Origin: Palaemon carinicauda
Taxonomy: Eukaryota > Arthropoda > Malacostraca > Decapoda > Palaemonidae
Assembly (NCBI RefSeq): GCF_036898095.1
Contig: NC_090768.1
Coordinates: 42,524,842 to 42,588,841 of the forward strand
Direction of reading: 5' to 3'
Length of the DNA stretch: 64,000 nucleotides
The notes beneath the pieces were generated by a model that saw only the letters and a program-made list of their open reading frames with translations, searched no databases and was not told where the DNA came from. Positions 51,549 through 61,999 of the stretch are shown in pieces. Positions within the stretch are counted from its first letter, which is position 1, and every line of letters starts with the position of its first letter. Both the position numbers and the translations under genes were made by a program.

Positions 51549-52030
51549 ATTAATGTGATTTCCATGTAAATATAAAAGTAAATCTCATTGAAAATTTTTT
51601 TTTCGTACAGTAATTCTTGTTGATTTCTATGAACCTGGAGTAAATTACAGTACAGTACTGTATGGGATTACCAATATTATTCTGCGTGGTATGTGACAGC
51701 AGTCTTTGAGGAAACTATTCACTGCAGATATTTTTCTAAGCACAAATACATAACATGCTTCGAAGGAGTAAAGACTTGGTTACATTATTTCAGTTATGAG
51801 AAAGTAAATGTTTAATGTTTGGTTTTTTGATGACCTCACAACACATGACATGAGGATTTGCCTTAAATGAAATGTGCTAACAAAAATTAGAAAATATAAA
51901 TGAAGTTTATGAAATTGGTGGGAATCTAACATTTCAATATTTATTATCATATCACTGTAGTATTAAGAATTATGTATTACCATATACCATAAAGTTAATT
52001 ATTTACTGTAATCTTTTTGTATGTCAACAG

Positions 52031-52222
52031 AGGTGAAGACTATGTCTCTTGATGCAGAGGAGCAAGATGATGAATTGCTTGCATTGGCAAGTATCTACTT
52101 GGATGGTTTTACATTAGCACAAGATCAAGATGAAGAGCAAATCAGAAAGGGCGGTGAGCTAGCAATCAGTTTAGATCTGCCACCAGATTTTACCCTGGTT
52201 GAAATGCAGATTAAGGAAAATG
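52031..52222 (+). CDS. RNF14: RNF14-type RBR E3 ubiquitin ligase, first coding exon (RWD start)
   Basis: A polypyrimidine tract and CAACAG acceptor precede 52031. ATG at 52042 is chosen because the peptide MSLDAEEQDDELLALASIYL matches the known RNF14 N-terminus (DELLALASIY is near-invariant). A GTAAGT donor follows 52222 and the exon ends in phase 1. It encodes the first half of the RWD domain (SIYLDGF..., ISLDLPPDFTLVEMQIKENG). Family role: RNF14 is an RBR ligase that binds UBE2L3-type E2s and marks proteins crosslinked to RNA or trapped on ribosomes. The 11 exon bases before the ATG imply at least one upstream untranslated exon, not located. Confidence 0.93.
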
Positions 52223-52402
52223 GTAAGTTTAGATTGATTTGGATCTTTTATTCTATTTTGGTTTCAGGTGATCCTCTTTAGGTAATGATTTACCATATAC
52301 TTGTTAAAAAAATAGGATTGGAAATAACTATATTATGTTCATGTTTACAGTAAATAGAATCTTGTTCCCATAGCCTACTAACAAACAGATCACCACTTCA
52401 TG

Positions 52403-53042
52403 TTGAAGACGGTGTTCCTACTTGCCTTGGCTTCGTCCAAAAGAGTTATCGAACTTCATGGTCTCTCGTGTCTCTCGTATGACATCGCCCATTCAAGGGG
52501 ATGAGGAGTGGTAAGCTTTAGCTTCGTCCCTGATTTTGTTGCAAAGACTCAAAATCCGCGGGTAACGGATCCTAGATTCAATTCCTTCCGGATAACGAGT
52601 CTCCGTTCTGTAACCGATAATCCAGATCAACTGCTACTTATGTTTAGTAAGGAGTTTGAGGTACTACCTCAAAAGAACATCAGCAGTGCACCCCGGTGTA
52701 CCAGCACTCTTCATCAGCACGGGGAAGGTCCAGAGGAGGATCATGAAGAACACCATCTCTGCTTGGATTCGCAAGGTCATTGACTCGCACTAAATCCAGA
52801 TCCTCCCCCGACACGTCGACCCAGAGTACACAATGTCATGGGCATTGCTACGTCCCTGGTCTTCAAACGTAACTACTCTATGGTGCAGGTTCTACAAGCG
52901 GGCGTGTGAAGCGTCAAACGACCTTCACCGCCCATTACCTGCAAGAGGTAAGCCACATGAGACTCGATATGTTCAATATCGGTCCTGTGGTGGCTGCACA
53001 ACAACTGGTTTTAACACCTCAAGCTCCTTGAAGGACAAGTAG
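52403..53042 (+). pseudogene. DIRS-lineage 3 tyrosine recombinase, C-terminal remnant in RNF14 intron 1
   Basis: Frames read LKTVFLLALASSKRVIELHG (first catalytic Arg region), VVSFSFVPDFVAKTQNPRVT, SAWIRKVIDSH, then HNVMGIATSLVFKRNYSMVQ and VLQAG. After a frame change comes TTFTAHYLQE with the Tyr. The HxxR box reads HNVM, so its Arg is lost, and stops occur between blocks. Compared with elements 1 and 2 the protein is clearly a different lineage. Confidence 0.8.
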
Positions 53043-54590
53043 CAGGAAGTTGAGGTCATTGGTTACCTGGTTTTAGTCTGATTGAATGAATAATAATGAC
53101 TGGCTCTTTTCTTTCCTTCATCCTCCCTTCTCTTGGGAAAATTAGCATCCAGGGTCCTCTGCAAATCTGACCTTAACCAACTGCGGGTAAACCATTGTTC
53201 GCTTGTGTAACCTGGTATTGTATCAATATTGTTACGTCCCTATACCCCGGGGAGGGGGATATTGGGTATGTCTTGGTGACCTCGGACAATTCCTATATCT
53301 CGGAAGAACTCTTACCTTGATAGTCACATTGCTAGTACTGTATCACAAACACACAACTTGTGTAGGCTGCAGACCATGCATAGAAAGGTTTTAGCGAGGT
53401 GTATGGTTTCCACCTACTATGTAGTAACACATATAAGGGGGAACCCCCAGGCCAGAGCCAAAAGCCAAATTGGCAGCGACTTCCACCCTCCTAATGAGTG
53501 AGTCAACCCCTATAAATAGTATTGGATTGTATTTTAGTTGTGGAACAAATTACAAAATGGCCCTCAGAACCAGTCCCCCTTGGAGTCCTACCTCCAAGAA
53601 AAGTGAATTACAAACACAGGTGTGCGAGTGAGAGGGGTAGCTACTACCCCCACCCCCTCTAACTAGCTGGTGGGTGGTTAATCCTCGCTAAACTGCTAAT
53701 GACTCTTCATTCAGCTTTGCCGAAAGTAATACCCATAGAAATAGCTACAGGTTTGTATCGTTAGGAAAAACACAAATTACTTCCAAATTTGTCATTTTTA
53801 TATCTTTCAATCTTCCCCTTTCTTGGGATACAGCATCGAGATCCTCACTACCTGGACTCGTCCTGAAGCAAGCAGAGGTAAGTTCACCCAGCTCTCGGCT
53901 ACCTTATGATTGTCATAAGGGAGTCTTTTCCTCTCATTTCGAGGGAGGAGTTTCTTGTTTCCAGGCAAACTCACTGATCTATATTATAGCCTTATCATCA
54001 TGTCTGTCTGGATACACCACAAAGGTTGATGCCCAACCAAGTACTTTGAAACACAGGTTGTGTCCTAGTCCTCTTACAAGATGGTTCATGAGGTGTAAGG
54101 AGCCAGGATTCTTCTGCCTAACGGGAAAAATCTTCGGCTCCCGGGTAAAATTCCAGCCAGTTGGAAGGTGACTTCTTCCCTCCTAAGGATAAGTCTCCCA
54201 TAATAAAGGATGATGGTTTGTATTATTGTGTAGGAACAAATGACAAATTGTAGAATTATTTGTATTTTTCCTAATTGTACAAACCCGAGTCCTTTACTCA
54301 CACTTGCCTGACATCACTACCCCGAAGGAAGCCCTGGCTACAGTCAAAGTGCTTGGGATCACTGGTTGACTGATGTATATACATGGTGGCCTTCTAGCGG
54401 CCGGCCAGTTAACTGCAGACTGGTACATTTGCACCGGGAATAAGATTTTTAATTGCCATGTTCTAGCTTTTGCTGTATTTCTACTCCTATTGTAAAGGAC
54501 TCGGGTTTTGGTGTATTTCTACCCTTATAGTAAAGGACTCAGTTTTGTATAGTTAAGAAAAATACAAATTATTTATAAATTTGTCATGTT
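53043..54590 (+). mobile_element. DIRS-lineage 3: trailing UTR and terminal or palindromic repeats
   Basis: A near-palindrome at about 54205-54300 pairs GGTTTGTA...AGGAACAAAT with ATTTTTCCTA...TACAAACC. AGGAAAAACACAAATT (53774) and AAGAAAAATACAAATTATTT (54565) are further copies. ACAAACCCGAGTCCTTTA (54279) faces TAAAGGACTCGGGTTTTG (54493) and TAAAGGACTCAGTTTTGT (54531). This resembles the ITR/internal-complementary-region layout of DIRS elements in a decayed state. Confidence 0.6.
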
Positions 54591-54793
54591 ATATTTGTGT
54601 TCAACTGTGATGCCTCTATTTTTTTTTTTCACAGAAGCAAGTAAAAAGCTGCCATTAAAATTAACAGTTTTTGCATAATGAAATCAATTCTGCAATGACA
54701 TAGAAACTAAAATTAATTTTGAAAACATTAATATCTCACTGATAGAAATGGTAAATACATCCTAAAATTTCTTTCATGCCCTTTTAATTTCAG

Positions 54794-54927
54794 GTGTGGG
54801 CCATGAAGAGAAACACTGTGTGGAACATTTGCCGCCGTTATATGTTCATTTTACTTTTCCTCCGACGTATCCATCAACTTTGCCACCTTCATTTACTCTC
54901 TCTTGCAAGTGGTTGAATAGAGCACAA
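54794..54927 (+). CDS. RNF14: RNF14-type RBR E3 ubiquitin ligase, coding exon 2 (RWD end)
   Basis: A TTTCAG acceptor, then GT completing the Gly codon split at 52222, then GHEEKHCVEHLPPLYVHFTF, PPTYPSTLPPSFTLSCKWLN, RAQ, and a GTAAGT donor in phase 0. PP-YPS--PPSFTLS-KWL is the RNF14 RWD signature and contains the RWD YPxxxPP motif. Length 134 nt. Confidence 0.94.
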
Positions 54928-57695
54928 GTAAGTACTGTAGCTCTGGAATCCTTACGTTATAAGGAAGTGAGTAATAGTTATTGCATTTTTTAGAGCACTG
55001 GTAAGTTTTCTATAAGGTTTATTGTCACTCCAGTACTGTATAGTGTTTCCACCTAAGGTAACAAATATCTCCAAAAGCAAGTACAGTACATTACAAGCCC
55101 ATCTTTATTGAATTGTCTGTCTCCCTAGAAATGGAAATGATTATTTTTTTTCCCTTTTTTTTGTGTGTGTGTGTGTGTGACATTTCAGGGTTTGGTTTAT
55201 TGTCATGATTTTAATACTGTATAGATGAAGGAAATCATTACCTCTTCCGTTAAAGGAAAGTTGTGTTTCTGCCCATGCCTTTTGTGTTTGTGAGTTTTCA
55301 TGTTTTTATGATCTATCAAGATTAGATGAACAATCTTGGTAAAGATGTAGTGTGGATGACCCCTATCAAGTGTATAACTTTTATTATTGGACATTGGTGG
55401 AAATTCAAGTTTTATTTATCGGGGAGCTATCTTTCCTATTATTTAACAATTAAAGAATTTGGTAACCTTAAAGATAGGAGTTGGATGATTATCAGATAAA
55501 GTGAAACAAATTTATTTTCAAGCTTTTTGTTAATCAACAAATGATTTTTTTTTCACACCGAAGAGGAAATATGGTCTTGACGTAGTGCTCATTTTATATT
55601 TTTTACAAGCAGTTATGATGTTGCAGTGGAGTATGTATCTCGCATCTCATCCAAATGGATGGGTATAATGGTCTCAATTGTACTTACATGTATACAAACC
55701 CTTATCCTTTAATAGGAGTCTGCTTTCAGCAAGGCTGGATACTGCTGTTAAAACTTCACCGAGTTGGCAGTAGTTACAGCTGGGTGGTAAGGGAGCCTCT
55801 CTCATCCAACGGGCCACTGAGCTCCCACTTATTCTTCAGCTCCCTGGTATAGACCTATTTCTGGCGTAGTCACTTGACTGTTTTAATAGTATACTTTTTG
55901 GTAATTTTGTCAGCAGATGGTCATGTGAGAGGGATATTAAGGAGAAGAGGTTTTTCAGTTTCCCCGATGACTATATATAGGTGACAGTTGTTTGTGCAAC
56001 TTGCCTATGTCCACATTCTTTCGCCAGTCAAACTACATTTCTGTTTGCTGTTTATTCTCTCGCAATTGTGGCCTGTTGACGTCAACGTAACCTTGAGGAA
56101 GTTGGCTTTCATTGGACATCTTTGTGCTCCGACGAAGAGAGGAGATTCTGCTGCCTTCGAGTGTGATGGGGAGGGGCACCACCCTTCTTTCTGTCAGTGT
56201 CTTCCTGTTTTTGGAAAGGCACTATACTTTCATCACCTGGTTGAGTTGTCTCTTCATAGAATTCCTGTCATCTCTTTCCCCATTGGAATGTCGTCATCTG
56301 CCTGGACACACCCCTTAGAAGGAGAACAGCAAGTTCCTCCTCACTTCACCTTCGTCAGCGAGTCTTCACTGCTACTCCTGGAAGAAGAACATATAAAAGA
56401 TGCAATCGAAGAACCCCAGTGAAGACCAATTGATAGGATTTGCGTGACTCTTACCTTTCTCTCCCCTTCACTTTTCTGAAAGCACTACTTTTGCAGGAAC
56501 TTTGTCAGGTGGTGTAATGTCTTTGTCGTTTTTGTTCAGTAAAGTAACTTCTATTTCCACTGAAGGAGTAGTGGTTGTCTTTGTTTTTTGCAGTTCGGGA
56601 CATAGTGATTAGGAATTGATGACAATGCCTTTTGTTATCCAAAAGTATGTGCTTATAAACTCGATTACATTTCTAGATTGCTCTGCACAAATCATCTGTG
56701 GGTTTCAATCTTTGGTCATTGTCTAAAGTCATTTTATGGTTTTTCTAGAATTGAGAGGTGTTCTTGTGTTAGGCAAACTTCATCTTCCCAGTGATCTTTA
56801 TGCTCTTATTCACTGTGTTGTCAGACTCAATTAGAAAGATAAAACTTGGCTAAGGGATGTGAAGAATGACTGTGAGCCCTTACTGGAGGATTATTGTGAT
56901 CATTAAGTAGTTTAACCAAGCCGTGTCACATTTCTATCCTTGCAGTGTTTCCCAGAGAATATGTTTGTCAGAGACAAGGGAAAGTTGGAACAATGTTAAA
57001 GTTAAAAGAGGTTAGAGACAGTTCACTGAGAAGACCCCAAAGGGAACAGAAAAAATTAGTATCAACTTCAGAGAAAAACAGAGTGATTGAAAAGTAAACC
57101 TCAAGAGGCAGTTCATGTAGAGGCTAAATGGGTAACACAAAAAACTAACATTGATTATTTGAAACTAATTATGAATGTGTATTGGGGGTAGCATTTATGT
57201 AAGGACCACTAAATTAAAATTGCTGATCAATAATTGGACCATAGGTTTATGAAACTGGTTGAGACAACAAAGGTATGTTTTAGTGATTGGTACCTATGAT
57301 CATATCTCAAGAACTGAGCCATGTTTAGTCCTTGACTTGACTTGTATCAGAAGACAATTTTTATGTAATTTTGATGGAAGGTCAGTTAAATATACTATTT
57401 TACAATTATATTTTTTTGGGATTTTATTTCTTAGTTTCTTGGGACATTTATTATTACTATTTAATCAAATCACTGAATTTATTATGTTAATATCAGCTGA
57501 AGACCTTATGAAAGCCCCAGTTTACATAGACAAAGATGGCTAAAATGCAAGAGATATTCACCTCTAGACCATCTGGAAATGTTTTTTCTCTAGAAAACTT
57601 TTTAATTTGAAAGACTGAGGTTGAATATTTTTGTAAATGTAAGTCACGTTTTTCTCTACGCTGATAATTACCCATTTATTTGTATTTACTTACAG
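54928..57695 (+). other. RNF14 intron 2
   Basis: Bounded by GTAAGT and TACTTACAG. It contains a DIRS-lineage 3-like left-end block and an unrecognised 144-codon ORF (next entry); otherwise AT-rich with no exon seen. Confidence 0.8.
55680..56422 (+). mobile_element. Possible DIRS-lineage 3 left-end fragment with 144-codon ORF
   Basis: TACAAACCCTTATCCTTTAA then TAGGAG (55692-55719) is the inverted form of the terminal block at 44166-44192 and 54483-54511. About 270 bp later an ORF (55988-56422) reads CAPTKRGDSAAFECDGEGHH, PSFCQCLPVFGKALYFHHLV. Its HHPSFCQC cluster could be the start of an ORF1-type zinc cluster, but it is not clearly a domain. The ORF has no splice sites fitting RNF14. Confidence 0.4.
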
Positions 57696-58316
57696 TTAAC
57701 GCAACTCTGCCAGGAACTAGATCGACTATGGGAAGAAAACAAAGGTGATGTCATCATGTTTACATGGTCCCAGTTCCTTAAGGATGAAACTCTTAATCTT
57801 CTGGGGATCTCAGACATTTTAAATGTGGAAACCATTAAACCTGTAAGGCAATCCTCAATCTGTATTGCACAAAACAGTCCAGATACAAACCAGGATAATG
57901 GTATCGTGCCTGAGGATGAAGCAAGAGCTCAACTTTGTAGTGTAGATGGTGTAGATAGTGAGAGTGATAGGAATAGTGCTGTAACCGGGGCAATCAGTTT
58001 GATAGTGTCGAGACAGAATAGTCAGAATTATGACAGCAGAACTATTCAAGACATAGCCCCAAAGACAAACTTATTGAAACTTCTCAGAGACTACGATGAA
58101 GAGATGAGAAAAAAATTCTTTGACACCAGGAACTTTGAATGTAAAGTTTGCTTCATGGACAAGTCTGGTGCAAATTGCCTTGAGTTTTGGCCTTGTAGAC
58201 ACGTATATTGCAAGGAGTGTATGGCATCTTACTTTGAGATACAAATCAGTGAAGGTAACATAAAGTTTCTCAGATGTCCAGAAGATAAATGTGAGTCTGA
58301 GGCCAACCCAAAACAG
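57696..58316 (+). CDS. RNF14: RNF14-type RBR E3 ubiquitin ligase, coding exon 3 (linker and RING1)
   Basis: A TTACAG acceptor and a GTAAGA donor, 207 codons, phase 0 at both ends. It opens LTQLCQELDRLWEENKGDVI, MFTWSQFLKDETLNLLGISD, as in RNF14 after the RWD. An acidic, Ser/Asn-rich linker of about 100 residues follows. RING1 reads FECKVCFMDKSGANCLEFWP, CRHVYCKECMASYFEIQI, then RCPEDKC. All eight zinc ligands (C-x2-C, C-x-H-x2-C-x2-C, C-x4-C) are present. The YCKEC-x5-YFEIQI stretch is very close to vertebrate RNF14. The exon ends at NPKQ, just where RING1 ends. IBR and catalytic RING2 should be in later exons beyond 64000. Confidence 0.95.
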
Positions 58317-59176
58317 GTAAGAATTTTGTTTTTGATATTAATTTAATGTAATTTAAACAAGCCTTTTTTTTTCTCCTACTTGAGAGCTTATAGCCATAAA
58401 ACTTGCTGAACATAAAAAAAATCTATAGTAAAGAATTTAAATTGATTTTGATATTGTTATATTATTTATATATTGTTTAAGACCTATGCAGTATATGTGT
58501 GGACCTGTATAGATCATATACATATATATACAGTGCAGTACTTATTTGCATACTCATAACTTAAATAGATAGATCTGTATTTATTTTGATACAAATGTGC
58601 TTGAGAACAGACTTTTCTGTGGCTGAAGGTGAAAAGCAGTGGGTTTATTTATCATTACTGTGTGTGGTTTGTTTTCAACTGCTGTATTGTTAGTTAGTTG
58701 CTTTTATTTAAGGGGTCCTGCTGCTTCCTCCGGTGCCTTAGATGACCGCGGAGGTAGCAGCAGTAGGGGATTCAGCAATATGAAGCTTTATCTGTGGTGG
58801 ATAATGGGGGAGGGTGGACTGTGGCACCCTAGCAGTACCATCTGAGCTCTGTTGAGTCCCTTGTCAGGCTGGGAGGAACGTAGAGAGTAGAGGTCCCCTT
58901 TTTGTTTTTGTTTCATTTGTTGATGTCAGCTACCCCCCAAAATTGGGGAAGTGCCTTGGTATATGTATGTATGTATGTATGTATTTAAGGAGTTAGCTTA
59001 TGCTAAGTAACTTTGCTTCTGTGTTATTCAAGTTGAAAGTGCTTGAGAAGTACAATACTCAAAGTACAGTATTATTTCATCATAACCCCATAGATTATAA
59101 GCGGCTGTTCCTCCCAGAATTCAGTAGGAATATAGGCACCTCAGCCCTAAAGAATTAAGAATTTTGTGAATAACTT
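58317..59176 (+). other. RNF14 intron 3, left part
   Basis: Starts with GTAAGA and has no exon up to the LINE tail and DIRS element 2. The next RNF14 exon is not found anywhere to the window end. Confidence 0.75.
58721..58985 (+). mobile_element. RTE-like LINE 3'UTR, second copy, (TATG)n tail
   Basis: GATGACCGCGGAGGTAGCAG, CACCCTAGCAGTACCA, GTCAGGCTGGGAGGAACGTA, GGGGAAGTGCCTTGGTATAT, then (GTAT)n. It matches 43285-43545 nearly base for base but starts inside the 3'UTR, with no coding part. A strongly 5'-truncated insertion in RNF14 intron 3. Confidence 0.88.
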
Positions 59177-59360
59177 TTTTTTAAATATTAAACTTAGCCG
59201 GTGAATATATAATAGCTGCAACTCTGTTGCTCGACAGACAAAAAACAGTAAAAACTCGCCAGTGATCGCTATACAGGTTGCGGGTGTGCCCACCAGCGCC
59301 AACTGTCGGCCAGATACCACTCTCTCGATGTAAACAAAGACTCAATTTCTTCTCTGTCGA
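59177..59360 (+). repeat. Element 2 left terminal repeat (partner not in window)
   Basis: GTGAATATATAATAGCTGCA, CTCTGTTGCTCGACAGAC and GATCGCTATACAGGTTGCGG parallel element 1 positions 44791-44890 with many substitutions. Its exact outer boundary (59175-59180) is inferred by alignment to element 1. Confidence 0.75.
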
Positions 59361-59557
59361 CGTGTCGACAAGACGTACTTTGCTCGCTGTTGAACCTGGA
59401 GTTTTTTCACATCATATTTGGTGAAGTACTTTAATTTGGTTTGAGCTTTCGCAGTACAGGTGTTTTTCTTCAAATAAATCCTTGAACTCTTTTTTGGATC
59501 GGATTAATTGTTGATGACTTAGATCGTTTTTTAGAATTTTCCCTTGACTAATTCAAA

Positions 59558-61999
59558 ATGGCTGACCTTTCACAAGTTCCCAAGTTCAGAAAATGTAATG
59601 CTAGGGACTGTCATAGGCGTCTTCCAAAGGCTTCTCTCGACCCTCACACTGTTTGTTCCAATTGTCGGGGTAAAACCTGTCAATTGGAAGATCGGTGTGA
59701 GGAATGCGTGGGCCTTTCGGAATTCGATTTTATCGAATTTGAGAAATATACACGCAGACTAGAGAGAGATAGGGTAAGGAGAAGTTCTTCTAGGTCGGTA
59801 GATTTTTCCTCTCCACATGCCCCTGAACCTAATCCTTCCCCTGTAGTGGTTGTTCCTAAACCCCCTCCTAGCACTCAGGAACCGTCGATGGCAGACATGA
59901 TGCGTGCTATTCATGCCTTGGGGGAGAGAGTTGAGGCCCTAGCAAGTGACCGGAATCAACTCATGGCGGACGTAAAGGAACTAAAGTGCCAAAGTGCCGC
60001 GGCGGAAAGTGTTCAAGTGCCTAGTGTTTCTCAAAGTGTTGTGAACAGTGTTGCGCTTGAGGGTTCGTCTGTTCGTGCCTGTCGTCCTCCTAGTCCGGGA
60101 CCTCTTGCAAGCTCCCAAGCCCAGGGGAGAAGCAATGTCGTACGACTCATGGGTTCGAGAGGCCTTGATCAGCGAACAGACGTTCCCTCTATGGTATCAG
60201 GCGTATCTCCCCAAGATCGCCCATACCAACGTAAGACGAGAGAGCCCATTTTTACCTCGTCGTCCGAAGGTGTTTCTCGTAAGAAACCTTGGACCAAGGT
60301 TTCCAGACCTTTGAAACGTAAGTCGGTCCCTTCAGGACAAGTCCAACGTCCCGGTTGTAGCCACTGGGACAGTTCGGACCCGTTGCCGTCATCGGATGAC
60401 AGCTCGCCGCCTAAGAGAGGCAAAGTTGTGCCGCCTCAGTCGCTCACCCCGTCTGTTGCCGCACCTGCTTCCGTAGACCCTAAATGGGTGTTACTGCAGG
60501 ACATGCAGTCCAAGCTTGCGTCCTTGATGGAGGACTTCAATGTGGAGAAGGTTGCCGCTGAACCTTCTGGCCAACAACCATCCAAGCGGTCTGTTGTGCG
60601 TCCTGTTGACGTTGAGGTAGCTTTCTCGCGTCAACCAGTTGGGGTAGTACCTCCACCGATGCGACCCAGTGTGGGTTTCCAGCCGCACGTTGACGTTAGG
60701 CAACGCACGGAGGTGGTGGTTGACGTTCAGGACGTTCATCAACCATCAGAGGTGACTTGTTTTGACGCGGTGCGTCAACCTCCGCAACCCGGTATGGTGT
60801 TGACTGCACAACCCAGACGGTCTAAACAGTCTCGGGTGGACGCTGTGCGTCCTCGCGCACCTATGGTTGTTGACAGTTCCCAGACTGTTCAGCAGTTCCA
60901 TGACGCTGCGTCCGGCTCCGTCACGCATGCACCAGTGCGACCGGACTCGGCGAGTCAAACGTTGCCCACTCCTTTGCCGTTTTCTCATCAGTTATCGGAT
61001 GAGGAACTGTCAGATGAGGACGTTGCTGAACCACAAGAGGATCAACCTTCAGAACTTGATGAGCCTAAGGCAGCTCAACCATCCTTGGACTTTAGAAAAG
61101 TCATGGCTGTGTTTAAGGAGTTGTTCCCTGACCACTTTGTTTCTGTGGCTCCTCGTTCGCCGCCGTCAGAGTTTGTATTAGGCGTTCCTGCTTCCGTGCC
61201 TGCCTTTACTAAACTCGTTCTCTCTCGCTCATCCAAGAGAGCTTTGCGGCTGTTGGGCGATTGGTTAGAGACCAAGAAGAGTTTAGGGAAGACAGCATTT
61301 GCCTTCCCCCCATCTAAACTCTCGTCTAGATCGAGCGTCTGGTATGCCACGGGAGAAGTTCTCGGCTTGGGAGTTCCTGCCTCTGCCCAGGGCGACTTCT
61401 CAAGTCTTGTAGACTTTCCCCGCCGCCTTGCCATGAGACGCTCGAAGATTTGTTGGTCACCATCGGACCTGGACCACCTTCTTAAAGGTATATTTAGGGC
61501 TTTCGAAGTCTTTAACTTCCTAGACTGGTGTTTAGGAGCCCTGAGTAGGAAAATCTCTTCTGCGGACAAGGATGTTTCCTTACTCATTATGTCCTGCATG
61601 GACAAGGCCGTCCGTGATGGGTCCAACGAACTTGCCGCTTCATTCACGTCCGGTGTCCTGAAGAAACGAGAGTCTCTATGTTCTTTCCTGTCTGCTGGAG
61701 TGACGCCATGCCAAAGATCTGAGCTACTCTTTGCGCCCTTGTCCAAGTGCCTATTTCCTGAAGTCTTGATTAAGGAAATTGCCTTGTCTTTAGTACAGAA
61801 GGACACCCACGATCTAGTTGCGTCCTTGGCTCGCGAAGCTCCCCCTTTGCCTACGTTGTCTGCTAGACCGAGGATAGACACTCCAGCGTCTCGATTTATC
61901 CCGCCCTTTCGTGGCAGAGCCTCCAGCAGGGGAGGTGCTCGTGCCGAAGGGAAGCGAGGGAAGAGGAAAGGATCCAAGTCCTCTAAGGGCAGAGTCTGA
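59558..61999 (+). CDS. DIRS element 2 ORF1 (gag-like protein), 813 aa
   Basis: Starts MADLSQVPKFRKCNARDC. A Cys/His cluster at residues 13-50 (C13, C18, H30, C33, C36, C41, C47, C50) could bind two zinc ions, fitting a nucleic-acid-binding gag-like role. Residues about 85-480 are Pro/Ser/Gln/Val-rich and look disordered, with a short helical stretch MADMMRAIHALGERVEALAS near residue 110. The C-terminal part (from about residue 500) looks folded: DFRKVMAVFKELFPDHFVSV, RALRLLGDWLETKKSLGKTA and a basic tail ending GKRKGSKSSKGRV. Start: the first ATG after the terminal repeat, and the corresponding ATG-GCX-GAC also begins the relic ORF in element 1. No host function is implied. Confidence 0.9.
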   Translation: MADLSQVPKFRKCNARDCHRRLPKASLDPHTVCSNCRGKTCQLEDRCEECVGLSEFDFIEFEKYTRRLERDRVRRSSSRSVDFSSPHAPEPNPSPVVVVPKPPPSTQEPSMADMMRAIHALGERVEALASDRNQLMADVKELKCQSAAAESVQVPSVSQSVVNSVALEGSSVRACRPPSPGPLASSQAQGRSNVVRLMGSRGLDQRTDVPSMVSGVSPQDRPYQRKTREPIFTSSSEGVSRKKPWTKVSRPLKRKSVPSGQVQRPGCSHWDSSDPLPSSDDSSPPKRGKVVPPQSLTPSVAAPASVDPKWVLLQDMQSKLASLMEDFNVEKVAAEPSGQQPSKRSVVRPVDVEVAFSRQPVGVVPPPMRPSVGFQPHVDVRQRTEVVVDVQDVHQPSEVTCFDAVRQPPQPGMVLTAQPRRSKQSRVDAVRPRAPMVVDSSQTVQQFHDAASGSVTHAPVRPDSASQTLPTPLPFSHQLSDEELSDEDVAEPQEDQPSELDEPKAAQPSLDFRKVMAVFKELFPDHFVSVAPRSPPSEFVLGVPASVPAFTKLVLSRSSKRALRLLGDWLETKKSLGKTAFAFPPSKLSSRSSVWYATGEVLGLGVPASAQGDFSSLVDFPRRLAMRRSKICWSPSDLDHLLKGIFRAFEVFNFLDWCLGALSRKISSADKDVSLLIMSCMDKAVRDGSNELAASFTSGVLKKRESLCSFLSAGVTPCQRSELLFAPLSKCLFPEVLIKEIALSLVQKDTHDLVASLAREAPPLPTLSARPRIDTPASRFIPPFRGRASSRGGARAEGKRGKRKGSKSSKGRV

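Larger units (their letters stand above)
52223..54793 (+). other. RNF14 intron 1, largely a decayed DIRS-lineage 3 element
   Basis: GTAAGT at the start and TTTCAG at the end. Most of the interior from about 52400 to 54590 is DIRS-type recombinase remnant, trailing UTR and terminal-repeat sequence (separate entries). Confidence 0.8.

Noticed and set aside
55988..56422. 144-codon ORF as an extra RNF14 exon
   Set aside because: RNF14 exons 2 and 3 already join in phase without it, and it has no fitting acceptor or donor; the nearby terminal block suggests a retroelement.
61075..61977. 300-codon minus-strand ORF opposite DIRS ORF1
   Set aside because: It is the complement of a GC-richer coding region with few stops; the plus-strand ORF is conserved in element 1.
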